Origin: Timema cristinae
Taxonomy: Eukaryota > Arthropoda > Insecta > Phasmatodea > Timematidae
Reading direction: 5' to 3'
Assembly (NCBI GenBank): GCA_039000515.1
Contig: JBCFYV010011164.1
Coordinates: 39,592,894 to 39,656,893, forward strand
Length of the DNA stretch: 64,000 nucleotides
This document shows, one piece after another, positions 9,402 to 20,050 of the stretch. The notes beneath the pieces are model-generated. The model had not been told where the DNA came from, made no database searches, and worked only from the letters and a program-made list of their open reading frames with translations. Positions within the stretch are counted from its first letter, which is position 1, and the number at the start of each line of letters is the position of its first letter. The position numbers and the translations under genes were made by a program.

Positions 9402-12293
9402 AACTGGATTGGACACTTGGTGAGAAGAGAAAGTCTGTTGGTGGATGCTATGGAAGAAATGGGGGACGGAAAGAGGGGGAGAGGAACTGTATTGAACACT
9501 TGGTGAGAAGAGAAAGTCTGTTGGTGGATGCTATGAAAGGGATGGTGGATGAATAGAGGGGTAAAGGAACTGGATTGGACATTCTGTGAGAAGAGAAAGT
9601 ATGTTGGTGGATGCTACGGAAGGAATGGTGGATGGAAAGAGGGGAGAGGAACTGGATTGGACACTTGGTGAGAAGAGAAAGTCTGTTGGTGGATGGTATG
9701 GAAGAAATGGGGGACGGAATGAGGGGGAGAGGAACTGTATTGAACACTTGGTGAGAAGAGAAAGTCTGTTGGTGGATGCTATGAAAGGAATGGTGGATGA
9801 ATAGAGGGGGAAAGGAACTGGATTGGACACTGGTTGAGAAGATAAAGTCTGTTGGTGGATATTATGGAAGGAATGGGGGATCGAAAGAGGGGGAGAGGAA
9901 CTGTATTGGACACTTGGTGAGAATAGAAAGTCTGTTGGTGGATATTATGGAAGGAATGGGGGATGGAAATAGGGGGAGAGGAAATGGATTGGACACTGGG
10001 TGAGAAGAGAAAGTCTGTTGGTGGATGCTATGGAAGAAATGGGGGACGGAAAAAGGGGAGAGGAATTGGATTGGACACTGGGTGAGAAGAGAAAGTCTGT
10101 TGGTGGATGCTATGGAAGAAATGGGGGACGGAAAAAGGGGGAGAGGAATTGGATTGGACACTCTGTGAGAAGAGAAAGTATGTTGGTGGATATTATGGAA
10201 GGAATGTTGGATGGGTAGAGGGGGAGAGGAACTGTATTAGACACTTGGTGAGAAGAGAAAGTATGTTGGTGGATGCTATGGAAGGAATGAAGGATGGATA
10301 GAGGGGGAGAGGTACTGGATTGAACACTGGGTAAAAAGAGAAAGTATGTTGGTGGATATTATGGAAGGAATGGGGGATCGAAAGAGGGGGAGAGGAACTG
10401 TATTGGACACTTGGTGAGAATAGAAAGTCTGTTGGTGGATATTATGGAAGGAATGGGGGATGGAAAGAGGGGGAGAGGAAATGGATTGGACACTGGGTGA
10501 GAAGAGAAAGTCTGTTGGTGGATGCTATGGAAGAAATGGGGGACGGAAAAAGGGGGAGAGGAATTGGATTGGACACTGGGTGAGAAGAGAAAGTCTGTTG
10601 GTGGATGCTATGGAAGAAATGGGGGACGGAAAAAGGGGGAGAGGAATTGGATTGGACACTCTGTGAGAAGAGAAAGTATGTTGGTGGATATTATGGAAGG
10701 AATGTTGGATGGGTAGAGGGGGAGAGGAACTGTATTAGACACTTGGTGAGAAGAGAAAGTATGTTGGTGGATGCTATGGAAGGAATGAAGGATGGATAGA
10801 GGGGGAGAGGTACTGGATTGGACACTGGGTAAAAAGAGAAAGTATGTTGGTGGATTCTATGGAAGGAATGGGGGATGGAAAGAGGGGGAGAGGAACTGGA
10901 TTGGACACTGGGTGAGAAGAGAAAGTCTGTTGGTGGATATTATGGAAGGAATGGGGGATCGAAAGAGGGGGAGAGGAACTGTATTGGACACTTGGTGAGA
11001 ATAGAAAGTCTGTTGGTGGATATTATGGAAGGAATGGGGGATGGAAAGAGGGGAGAGGAAATGGATTGGACACTGGGTGAGAAGAGAAAGTCTGTTGGTG
11101 GATGCTATGGAAGAAATGGGGGACGGAAAAAGGGGGAGAGGAATTGGATTGGACACTCTGTGAGAAGAGAAAGTATGTTGGTGGATATTATGGAAGGAAT
11201 GTTGGATGGGTAGAGGGGGAGAGGAACTGTATTGGACACTTGGTGAGAAGAGAAAGTATGTTGGTGGATGCTATGGAAGAAATGGGGGACGGAAAGAGGG
11301 GGAGAGGAACTGTATTGGACACTGGGTGAGAAGAGAAAGTCTGTTGATGGATGCTATGGAAGGAATGGGGGACGGAAAGAGGGGGAGAGGAACTGTATTG
11401 GACACTTGGTGAGAAGAGAAAGTATGTTGGTGGATGCTATGGAAGGAATGAAGGATGGATAGAGGGGGAGAGGTACTGGATTGGACACTGGGTAAAAAGA
11501 GAAACTATGTTGGTGGATTCTATGGAAGGAATGGGGGATGGAAAGAGGGGGAGAGGAACTGGATTGGACACTGGGTGAGAAGAGAAAGTCTGTTGGTGGA
11601 TATTATGGAAGGAATGGGGGATCGAAAGAGGGGGAGAGGAACTGTATTGGACACTTGGTGAGAATAGAAAGTCTGTTGGTGGATATTATGGAAGGAATGG
11701 GGGATGGAAAGAGGGGGAGAGGAAATGGATTGGACACTTGGTGAGAAGAGAAAGTCTGTTGGTGGATGCTATGGAAGAAATGGGGGACGGAAAAAGGGGG
11801 AGAGGAATTGGATTGGACACTGGGTGAGAAGAGAAAGTCTGTTGGTGGATGCTATGAAATGAATGGTGGATGAATAGAGGGGGAGAGGAACTGGATTGGA
11901 CACTGGTTGAGAAGATAAAGTCTGTTGGTAGATGCTATGGAAGAAATGGGGGATGGAAAGAGGGGGAGAGGAACTGTATTGGACACTGGGTGAGAAGAGA
12001 AAGTCTGTTGGTGGATGCTATGGAAGGAATGGGGGACGTAAAGAGGGGGAGAGGAACTGGATTGGACACTGGTTGAGAAGAGAAAGTATGTTGGTAGATG
12101 CTATGGAAGAAATGGGGGATGGAAAGAGGGGGAGAGGAACTTGATTGGACACTAGGTGAAAAGAGAAAGTATGTTGGTGGATGCTACGGAAGGAATGGTG
12201 GATGGAAAGAGGGGGAGAGGAACTGGATTGGACACTTGGTGAGAAGAGAAAGTATTTTGGTGGATGCTATGGAAGAAATGGGGGACGGAAAGA
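9402..12293 (+). repeat. 83-bp minisatellite grown from LINE-B coding sequence
   Basis: About 35 tandem units of 83 bp (some 82). A unit begins AACTGGATTGGACACTTGGT and ends GAAAGAGGGGGAGAGG. In the LINE frame a unit reads NWIGHLVRRESLL, VDAMEGM, DGKRGRG. That is the R-K-x-x-W-I-G-H...R-R-x-x-L-L-x-x-x-x-E-G-x-x-x-G-K-R-G-R-G-R-P motif of the ORF2 C-terminus. Because 83 is not a multiple of three, consecutive units fall in different frames, and the many 60-110-codon ORFs here are artefacts of the repeat. A higher-order period of six units (498 bp) is visible: the variant GGAATGTTGGATGGGTAG recurs at 10201, 10699 and 11196. Confidence 0.93.
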
Positions 12294-12425
12294 GAGCAAG
12301 AGTATATAGAAGATACCATCAAGGTGAGAGGTCGTTTTAGAAGGATGAAGGGGATTGTCGAAGACAGAGCAGCGTGAAGCTACATAAGGGGACGATAGCC
12401 TGCCATCAGGCAGAAAAATAAATAA
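12294..12425 (+). pseudogene. LINE-B ORF2 C-terminus and 3' end after the array
   Basis: Immediately after the last unit the sequence translates to YRRYHQ/YIEDTIKVRGRFRRMKGIV then EDRAA, and on to IACHQAEK in another frame, ending with AAATAAATAAATA. These are the normal last residues of such an ORF2 (Y..M...A.DR..W). The palindrome CCTGCCATCAGGCAG near the end could be a 3' stem-loop recognised by the reverse transcriptase. Confidence 0.78.
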
Positions 12426-12519
12426 ATATAAATATTCTAGTTTAAGGATTCTGATAAAAAATAAGAATAAATCACTAAAGCTTATTAAATAAATGTGCAC
12501 GCAAGTTAAATGTTAATCT

Positions 12520-12725
12520 CGCCTGGCTTGATTTACTGGTGACAAGGGGATGTGGGTTCAAATTCAGTTGGGTATACAAAAAAAAATTACTATATGGTAT
12601 CACATTCTCTCTCTACATATAGGCCTATGTGGCCACATTTTGATTTATTTTAGCTTAATCATCCCTAACTCATTAGTGTAAATATATTAATAGTTTGTAC
12701 GGTTATTAAGATGCGGGGCACAAAA
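12520..12725 (+). mobile_element. Degraded SINE-B
   Basis: Ordered worn motifs: GGGTTCAAATTCAGTTGGGT (B box and following), TCATCCCTAACTCATTAGTG, TTTGTACGGTTATTAAGATG (tail). Also in copy 2 at about 49795-49998. Confidence 0.6.
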
Positions 12726-12985
12726 TTAAAAGCATAAATTAATTTAAACAAAAATAATTGGTAACAATAGGTATATCTTGGGTAAGAGAGTTTGACGAAA
12801 TGATTTAGATTAAATTTAATAAATGGCACTAAACCTTGCTAATAAATAAAAAGTAAAATAAAAAATAATATTAATAACAATAACAATTAGTTATAACAAC
12901 CGCAGCTAGAAATAACCGTAAAAAGGCTAACACCAAAATATAATAAATTAAGTCAAATAATGTCACGTCCAAACTTTATTCATCA
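12726..12985. other. No recognised gene
   Basis: Very A+T-rich (many AATAA runs). Nothing assignable was seen. Confidence 0.55.
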
Positions 12986-12989
12986 CAAT

Positions 12990-13240
12990 GCGGTTAATTT
13001 ACGGTGTGTCGGCAAGTGGACTAGGGAAGAGAGTGGATATGGAGGGGTGGGGTGAGTTTATGCACGCCTGAAGTGTCGCCGGTAGTTCGTTCTAAATGTT
13101 GCGAACAGTTCTCAAGGGGAAAAACAATGTCCAAACACCACCGCTACGTCGCAAAACTACCCAGGGATTCATTTAGTAAAATACAAGCGACCGCCATTAC
13201 TGGGCCCTTGCCCTGGAACAGGGAATGTTTTAATTAGAAA
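12990..13240. other. GC-richer, CpG-containing conserved segment of unknown role
   Basis: Stands out from its A+T-rich surroundings with many CG dinucleotides. It is almost unchanged between the copies (only one G-run length difference seen). A 61-codon plus-strand ORF at 13052-13237 has no recognisable domain; in copy 2 the G-run difference changes its frame, so coding is doubtful. Promoter, first exon or unrecognised transposon interior are all possible. Confidence 0.35.
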
Positions 13241-14950
13241 AATTTGAAGTAGCCATCTGTGGGGACTATTTTACTTCATAAAGTGTTTATAAAATATTAT
13301 GCATAAAACATTTCATAAGTAAGTTCCTTAAAAAATTTATAATTAGCAAACTATTTGCAAATCAACAACAACTTTGTATAATATGTTAAATTGAATTATA
13401 TCCTATAGTGTACCTCATAGTAATATGTGCATTAATGCAATTAATGGTGTCTGTAATAATTTATAACTGTCCTGAGCATTTTTAGTGCTCTTAATAAACC
13501 ATAAAACTGAAGTTTCGTTAAATTGTAGAGAAACCACTCAAAAGGTGTACAAAAGGTTCAAACTGGAAACTGTGAAGAATTAAGAGTATAAAAAATAAAT
13601 AAGTTATTTATTTTATCATTTTAATCCTTCGATATGGTATTTGTACTTAAAAAGCAAGGATAAATTAGAACAAAAATTCCAATGTGAAATTCAAATAATA
13701 ATGTTCAGATTATAATAAAATGACCGTTTAAATAATTATGTTGGCTGTTTCGTATTCATATTAGTAAACAGGAAAGGCGTTTCTTTGACAAACACAAATT
13801 ACATAGTTAACGTTCAACATGCTTATTTAATTTAAATTTATATTTATATACATAACTGGACTTAAACAAATCAATGATTACTCTAATTAAATGCACCTCA
13901 AGTATGAAAGAGTATGGGAGGATACATTGGTAGAAATAAGTTGTTTTAGTGAAAATGTATTATCTTCTCTGGCATATTTTTTCCTTCATTTGTGTATTTG
14001 ATTCATCAGCTGGACCTAAGAACATGCGAGAAACTTTTTTATTATAACTTCAAAGAGGACTTGGCCACCAAATGCGATAATTATACTCCATGATGTTTAG
14101 GTTGTGAAAATTTGCTCTCCGAGATCCTACAATGCAGAAAGTGGGAAGACTTTAAGAGGAAGCCTACATTAATCATCTAAGCTATGTCTGACATGAACAA
14201 GGAAAAACAATTTGCATCATGATAGATTTGATTTTGAACGCAGAATAAAAAACTTGATTGGGGATGCCATTGAATGATGCAACTAACTGTCATCAAAGGC
14301 CAAACTGCTATCATGGGACGAGTCAATCATGGTCCCGAGTAATGAAAAAGATACATTAAACTTTTTTTTTTTGCAGAATAGCTTAAAATGAATAATCATT
14401 TACCATTTGACAGCAATATTTACTGCTTGGAAATGTCTTCAGGTAATGTTTATCAATTCGTTCTTATGCTCATGGGAAAACAATCATCCAGGATAATATC
14501 GAATACTCTCAGCTGTAGAAGGAGTTTAAAATTATCAAGTTCAATGGTGATTTACGGGAAATCAACGATCAATTCCTTTATTGACTAAACAAAGCAATGA
14601 TTGAGGAAAAATTGAAAAAATACAGCTTTAAAGGAATTATCATGGAAGGTTCGGAGTGAATATTGACACCTGGTATGGTAGTTTGCGAAACATTTGAAAA
14701 TAAACTAAGCCCAACTGATATCTCAAATGGCCATTTTGTTTCCACGAAATTATGAAGTTGTACAAATAAATGGGGAGAAACATTGTATTTTAGAATGAGA
14801 GGTCCATTGTTACATTAATGTGAACTTAGTCGACTATAGTCCAAGTATGACGGGAAAAAAGCAACCTATCTAGTAAAATTTTTAAACAATTTTACCTACC
14901 CAGGAATATCGCCACAGAATTTCAACTTAAAAAATAGGTAGAATGAAACT
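13241..14950. other. No recognised gene; possibly a decayed element
   Basis: The A+T-rich stretch to about 14080 shows nothing. From 14080 to 14950 short open stretches occur in several frames (for example EKLKKYSFKGIIMEG near 14605, separated by stops) and might be an old coding remnant. I do not recognise the family. The segment is equally broken in copy 2. Confidence 0.4.
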
Positions 14951-14970
14951 TACTTCTTGAAAAATTAAAC

Positions 14971-16184
14971 AATTTGGGACTTAAAATTGAGAACCTGCGT
15001 GGTCAAGGGTACGATGGAGGGTCTAACATGTCTGGTAAAATCAAAGGTGTGCAAGCTCGTATTAGGGAAAAGCAGCCTCTTGTTATATATATGCACTGTG
15101 CTTCTCACAAACTAAATCTGTCCATTTCTAAAGCATGTTCTCTAACAAGTGTAAGGAACGCTATTGCTGTGGTCAGTAACGTAACAAATGAAGTAAGAGA
15201 ATCCAGTAAACGAACAGCTTTAATGAAAGCAAAACTACATGAACAATATCCTGAAGAAACAAAGTGCAAACTCAAAACGCTTTGTGAGACGCGTTGGGTA
15301 GAACGACACGATGCATTTTTACAATTCTTACATGTTTTTGATGCAGTTGTATGTTTCCTACGAGTATTTGATGCGGAAGCACCATCATCAAAGTCAGCAC
15401 TTTTACTCACCTCAGTTCTCAGGTTTGACTTTATTATAACTCTGCATATTGTTTCATTTATCTTCAGTCTAACAGTCACGTTGTCTCGTCAGCTTCAAAA
15501 CCCTTCGTTAGACCTGAAAAACTGCTATAATATGGTAGCAAATGTTTTAGAGACATTGAAAGATTATCGGAATAACCCTAATAAATATACAGAGGTCTAT
15601 AATGAATCGGTGAATTTGGCTGTAAAACATGAAATTGACATCACTATACCAAGGACCATTCGGACACAAACTCATGGGCCAAATGTTGCTGCGTATAGTC
15701 CTGAGGAATATTATAGACTAGACTAAATGTTTACCTGCCATTTGTGGACTATCTTATTTCTGAATTGTCAACTAGATTTTCATCAACTGGACATGATAAT
15801 ATTATCACATTATACGGTTTAATACCAGCATTTGCCAACCAAGACAATGAAATTTTATTACAAGCAGCTCAAACATATGCTAATGACCTTCCTGGGACTT
15901 CGTCAGAACTTCGTGGAGAGATTGACTTGTGGCAACAACGCTGGAAACATAAATCTAAGGCAAAGTGTCCATCTAGTGCGGTTGACAGCTTAATGCATGC
16001 TTCAGATGGTTTTTACCCAAACATTAAAGTTCTTCTCCACATTTTGTCTGTTCTTCCCGTGACTACTTGCACTAGTGAGAGATCATTTTCTACCCTAAGA
16101 AGGTTAAAGACCTACTTAAGGTCAAATATGGATGAGGAACGATTAAATGGTTTGGCCATGTTAAATATTCATCGAAACATATAA
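14971..16184 (+). pseudogene. hAT transposase, C-terminal part, frameshifted
   Basis: Encodes the DUF4371/RNase H-like core and the hAT dimerisation region of a ZMYM1-like (TTF-zinc-finger class) hAT transposase. Motifs: LRGQGYDGGSNMSG with the second catalytic aspartate, MHCASHKLNLSIS with the conserved C..H, LCETRWVERHDAF, and at the end TCTSERSFSTLRRLKTYLRS then MDEERLNGLAMLNIH, the dimerisation signature. The first 250 codons are open to 15726, where a 5-bp insertion relative to copy 2 shifts the frame. The remaining 146 codons run to the stop at 16182-16184. The first catalytic block (DETTD) is absent because of the deletion. Confidence 0.9.
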
Positions 16185-16296
16185 GTTCATCCTGATGAAG
16201 TTTTGGAGAAATTTGCTCAAAAGAATAAGAGGAAAATGCAATTAATGCATTTATAAAATATGAGGTACGTTTGAACAATGTTTTGTATAGGTTTTA

Positions 16297-16448
16297 TAGT
16301 TATTATTATTATTAATTATTACTATTATTAATTATTACTATTATTATTTATTACTATTATTATTATTAATTATTACTATTATTATTTATTACTATTATTA
16401 TTATTAATTATTACTATTATTATTTATTACTATTATTATTATTACTAT

Positions 16449-16481
<33 letters not shown>
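16297..16481. repeat. ATT/ACT and AGT microsatellite in the hAT 3' region
   Basis: TTATTATTATT runs interrupted by ATTACT, followed by twelve or so AGT triplets. It is longer than in copy 2 (56617-56695). It lies between the transposase stop and the 3' inverted repeat. Confidence 0.85.
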
Positions 16482-16482
<1 letters not shown>

Positions 16483-16539
16483 TATGTGCTTTATAATTAG
16501 CATGACCCCCCTATGAAAATTTTCTGGATCCACGCCTAT

Positions 16540-16692
16540 ATGTATATATATGTATATATACATATATGTATCTATATGTATATATATATGTATATATATG
16601 TATATATATATATGTATATATATGTATATGTATATATATGTATATGTATATATATGTATATGTATATATATGTACATACATATATATGTATA
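16540..16692. repeat. TATG/TATATG microsatellite
   Basis: Alternating TATATG and TATG units between the hAT end and the LINE-C 3' end. The copy-2 equivalent of its right part is 62911-63074. Overlapping short ORFs rich in Y and I are repeat artefacts. Confidence 0.9.
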
Positions 16693-17215
16693 TACATCCA
16701 ATAGGCCTAAACAACTAATCACGCTTTTCCTTTATGAAGTAATTAAGTAACTGTGCATATAGCTCAAAAACCAACTCCGTACTTAATCCATCCTCACTAA
16801 ATTTATCCACACGTCCCTATCCCTTTATACTCCCTTTGTATCAACAAAAGCCATACACCAAGTCATACATGTTCTTTTATTTTTTAAATTTGTAGTGTTT
16901 CTCTTTATCACACCTTTCAAACATTAATTTTAACCTCGTCTCACATAAACTTTCTCTTCCTTTTTATTCAAACACTCTACCATCATATATCTGCTTTGTC
17001 ACTCAATCTACACTCATCCTCTCAATAAACATGCCCAAACCATCTTATGACACTTCTTTCACACTGATCAATTGGATTCCCTTTCAAAACACACTCTTTC
17101 AGCACCCATTTATTACTGACACTGTCCATACGAGTTTTTCCACATACATTTCTTAGATATCTCGTTTCAACCGCATTCACCTTGATCTTGTGTTTCTCCT
17201 GACAGCCCCACGCTT
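16693..17215 (-). pseudogene. LINE-C reverse transcriptase C-terminus and 3' end
   Basis: Read on the minus strand, the segment 17215-16780 gives CQEKHKIKVNAVETRYLRN-like, VCGK(T)RMDSVSN, VLKGNPIDQ, GLGMFIERMSVD.VTKQIYD and G.V...KG. Frames change several times. This is the ORF2 end of a third LINE type (R-M-D-x-V-x-N...R-S-V...G-H-V-E-R-M...K-x-I-Y-D-x-R-V-x-G-x-R-G-R-G). The LINE 3' end faces the TATG microsatellite, which therefore sits where its 3' tail would be. Confidence 0.7.
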
Positions 17216-17557
17216 AACATTTTTATATAAAGAATTTCAAACTCGATATTTCGATGCCCTCGATTATTGTTGATATTGAAAGAATAAATAATCGATATTA
17301 ATATCACAATCTTTGATATTTCGATTCATAGTACTCAGCTCCCGATTAATTGGAAGTTCTAGAATGTTAACAAAATGGATCATTTTCCATTGTGACCGTT
17401 ATTATTATTTTACCGTTCATTTGAGTAACAGTAAATTGTTAGCGTAATAAACAGGATTTTTTTGTTTTAATTATACAATGCAAATCAAGCATAGCTTGTT
17501 TTACTATTTGTAAATTTTTTTTTCGTTCATATTACGTCATGATATATAAGTAAATAA

Positions 17558-17657
17558 NNNNNNNNNNNNNNNNNNNNNNNNNNNNNNNNNNNNNNNNNNN
17601 NNNNNNNNNNNNNNNNNNNNNNNNNNNNNNNNNNNNNNNNNNNNNNNNNNNNNNNNN
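17558..17657. other. Assembly gap of 100 N
   Basis: Fixed-size scaffold gap at the end of copy 1. True distance unknown. Confidence 0.98.
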
Positions 17658-17699
17658 AGATGGATACAATCAAATAAAACCAACCTTCGGATGGTTGAC

Positions 17700-17900
17700 T
17701 CATAAAGAAGAATATTGACTAGTGTACACCAAACCGGTTATCACACAGTCTAAAACGTCATTCTCGCAATATACTCTATTGTTGGTAGTGGAAATGTTGG
17801 GGTTTGATTAGCGATTTATGCACTTGGAGAGGTGTTTTTGTATATCTAATTTATCACCATGGTTTTCCCGCCCTCTATCCATAACTATTTTGAGAGCACT
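17700..17900 (+). mobile_element. Very degraded SINE-B
   Basis: GTCTAAAACGTCATTCTCGC (A-box and anticodon region), GGGGTTTGATTAGCG (B box) and TGGTTTTCCCGCCCTC appear in SINE-B order. No tail is seen. Confidence 0.4.
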
Positions 17901-18130
17901 TTCCTTTAGTAACCTTATTTGTCCATACCCCTAATATAAAGCAATGAATAACCTTGATAACAGCTTCAGTTGTTTTTGACCTTTTTCAATCACGGCACAT
18001 TAAACCAGTAGCGATCATTTTCAAGAAACACCATAATTTTTTAGAGAGAATTATAATCATTAAAAAAACAGCATAATATGGTGTTTTAAATGTTAAATAT
18101 AGTTAAAAGTCTAATCATATTGGTTTTAAT

Positions 18131-18320
18131 CTACCCCGTGATGCAGTGGTCAGTGCACCTAGCTACGCCTTAGGGGTCCGGAGTTGATTCCCAGCTGGTA
18201 CATTGAGTATTTTTCCCACAAGGGAAATCACCCCAACGTTACTAAAATTTGATTAATACTTAGGCTTAAGTTATATTTAAATTCTTCCACCAATCCATAC
18301 CCTCATTTAAACTATCACCA
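18131..18320 (+). mobile_element. tRNA-headed SINE variant
   Basis: CCCCGTGATGCAGTGGTCAG with the following TGC gives an A box, and GGAGTTGATTCCCAGC gives a B box at the normal spacing. The body (TTTTTCCCACAAGGG, ATTAATACTTAGGC) is only loosely like SINE-B. It ends near a CTCAT repeat at 18325-18342. Confidence 0.5.
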
Positions 18321-18344
18321 TTATCTCATCTCATCTCATCAGGA

Positions 18345-18480
18345 CATGGAAAGGAATTCCACGGAAAGATGTACGATTAGTACATTCGGGCGTTCCCTGA
18401 ACAACGGTACATTAGTACTAGCCAATCTTTCCACAAGCTGGGCTACGGGAGATGTGACCCAGACGTGCAATATTAATGTC
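18345..18480. other. GC-richer segment, unassigned
   Basis: The minus strand contains GTAGCCCAGCTTGTGGAAAG, which resembles a tRNA A box, but there is no B box at the right distance. The 60-codon antisense ORF here (SPVAQLVERL) is the kind of translation tRNA-like sequence gives. Not a gene call. Confidence 0.25.
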
Positions 18481-18619
18481 ACTGTGGTAATTTTTAAAAT
18501 ATTGTTGATCGTGTATTTCAAAAGATTTATTTTTATTTCTCAATTATTTTTCTTGCTTCTTTTAAACGTTCCCCCCGGCTATTGTGGTATACCTGCTAAC
18601 ACTAGTTGCAGCACACTGG

Positions 18620-18840
18620 TTATAAAACGCTGATCTAAGACGTCACTCTTTCAATATACTGGACTGTCGCTGATGGAGAGAACATCGTTTGAATCCCAGT
18701 TATGTGTAATTAGGGTGGTTTTTGCCAAATAGTTTTCCACTATTCAGCAAAACAAATGTAAGTACACTTCTTTTTAAGTTTTACCTCTCTCCTACATACA
18801 CCTTTGGCGTAATTAATAATATGCGTTGAGCAGTGGTAAC
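18620..18840 (+). mobile_element. Degraded SINE-B
   Basis: CTAAGACGTCACTCTTTCAA, CGTTTGAATCCCAGTT (B box), AGGGTGGTTTTTGCCAAATA, TTTTCCACT, ATGTAAGTACACTTC and GGCGTAATTAATAATATGCG follow the SINE-B order. The last tail motif is not seen. Confidence 0.6.
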
Positions 18841-18889
18841 AACTAACCTTTGTGTTAAAAACATTGAAAACAAAGAACAGGAACAAAAA

Positions 18890-19131
18890 CCCGCCTCGGT
18901 GGCTTAGTTGGCTAACGCGCTAGTCGTGTTGAGCTCTACTGCAGAGGACGGGGAGATCGAGGTTCGAATCTCGGTCAGGTGAACTGAGGGTGGTTTTTCC
19001 TAAATGGTTTTCCACTCTCCCTTCACGCAAATGTGGGTTCACTTCCTCTAATCTAACCTTCCCAATTCCTAATCCATTAGCGTAATTAGTACTTAAAGCG
19101 TATAACCCGAACGGGTAATAAGACGCGGTGC
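18890..19131 (+). mobile_element. SINE-B, complete and well preserved
   Basis: Head GCCTCGGTGGCTTAGTTGGC with a good A box, B box GGTTCGAATCTCGG, GTGAACTGAGGGTGGTTTTT, CCTTCACGCAAATGTGGG, TTAGCGTAATTAGTAC and the shared tail AACCCGAACGGGTAATAAGA. Imperfect flanking repeats (AACAGGAACAAAAA left, AACAGAGACAAAAGA right) suggest the target duplication. This is the best reference copy for SINE-B in the window. Confidence 0.9.
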
Positions 19132-19829
19132 CAAATAGTATTATTAACAGAGACAAAAGAACAGTAGATATAAAGTTTGGAGAATTGAAAGACCAGGATA
19201 AATAAGGTGTGTAGAGGAAGTAGAACTGGAAGTTGAAAGTACACGGTTTATATAGGACAACAGCGAAGAGCGTGATAAAAGAGGAATGTAGAGTGTGGGA
19301 TGATGGGAACTGACAGAAGAGACCTCTCTGTACGTTGCGTATTACTGTACTAATTACAATCATCATTACAACACGGCACACGCTGCGTACTCGTTAGCCT
19401 GTTTGGTTAGAGCGTCCATCCACCCTACCCTAGCGGCCTCTCTCAGCCCAGGCTACCATAACAGTAGAAGAGGTCTCTATCCGCAGAGAAATTTGACGAG
19501 TTCATGGTGAAATACTTGTATATACACAGTGGTGCCCTTAAGGAGATAGCGCGTTCTAATGGTGGTATATTTACACACGTTAGTTTGTCATTATACTGGG
19601 TGGGACACAATTAGCTGGTCACGCAGTTTAAAGCGTTAGACTAGCTTGGTGCAAGTTCGCTGTTGAAAAGGACACGGAGAGGTTGAGAAAGTTTAGTATA
19701 TTTTATGTTATGGCTTTGGATTGTGCTCTCTTTATTATGACCTCTACTCCATGTAATAGAAGTGTTTTGTTTACTATGTGATCATAATGCATTTTGTAGT
19801 TTTTGTTTTTGGTGTTACTACATTTCCGG
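19132..19829. other. No recognised gene
   Basis: A G/A-rich stretch and a GC-richer stretch near 19385-19480 containing a tRNA A-box-like TTTGGTTAGAGCGTC without a B box. Nothing assignable. Confidence 0.5.
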
Positions 19830-20050
19830 CTATACGCTTATGTATTAAACTAATTTACACTAATGGGCTATGGATGAGAAAGGTTGAACTTAGAGTAAGT
19901 GTATCTGCATTTGCATGGAGAGAAAGTGGAAATAATTTAGGAAAAAACTCAGTACATCCAACCGGGATAGAATCACGATCTCCCGCTATCGGCAGTCTAG
20001 TCTATTGAGAGAATAGGACCGAAGACCTTATAGCCACCGAAGCGGGTGTT
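19830..20050 (-). mobile_element. SINE-B, degraded
   Basis: On the minus strand: head CACCCGCTTCGGTGGC, B-box region GATCGTGATTCTATCCCGGT, ACTGAGTTTTTTCCTAAAT, CATGCAAATGCAGATACAC and TTAGTGTAAATTAG. The far tail is worn. Confidence 0.65.

Larger units (their letters stand above)
14952..16541 (+). mobile_element. hAT transposon, 3' half only
   Basis: Collinear with 55286-56753 of the full element in copy 2. The left junction fuses unrelated flank (GGTAGAATGA) directly to transposase coding sequence (AACTTACTTCTTG), so the 5' inverted repeat, 5' region and the first half of the gene are deleted. The right end GGATCCACGCCTA corresponds to the 3' inverted repeat. Only about 1 bp of microhomology is visible at the deletion junction, fitting end-joining. 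Confidence 0.88.
1..17557 (+). repeat. Copy 1 of a large direct duplication
   Basis: Base 1 corresponds to base 35152, and collinear near-identity continues to 17482, which corresponds to 63859 where copy 2 runs into a gap. Base changes are roughly 1 % in stretches compared by eye (for example 12960-13400 against 50235-50640 shows only about two changes). Large length differences sit at 3966-4337, at both minisatellites, at the hAT element and at the CATA/TATG microsatellite. The copy ends at a 100-base gap. It could be a segmental duplication or an allelic haplotype placed in tandem. Confidence 0.92.

Noticed and set aside
9149..12340. Many overlapping ORFs of 60-116 codons on both strands
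   Set aside because: They are produced by the 83-bp repeat, whose length is not a multiple of three, so the same peptide reappears in all frames. The only real coding history is the LINE ORF2 end.
14388..14588. Short ORF as a gene, and 14080-14950 as a retroelement gag
   Set aside because: Stops and frame changes are frequent and I recognise no family motif. Not enough for a call.
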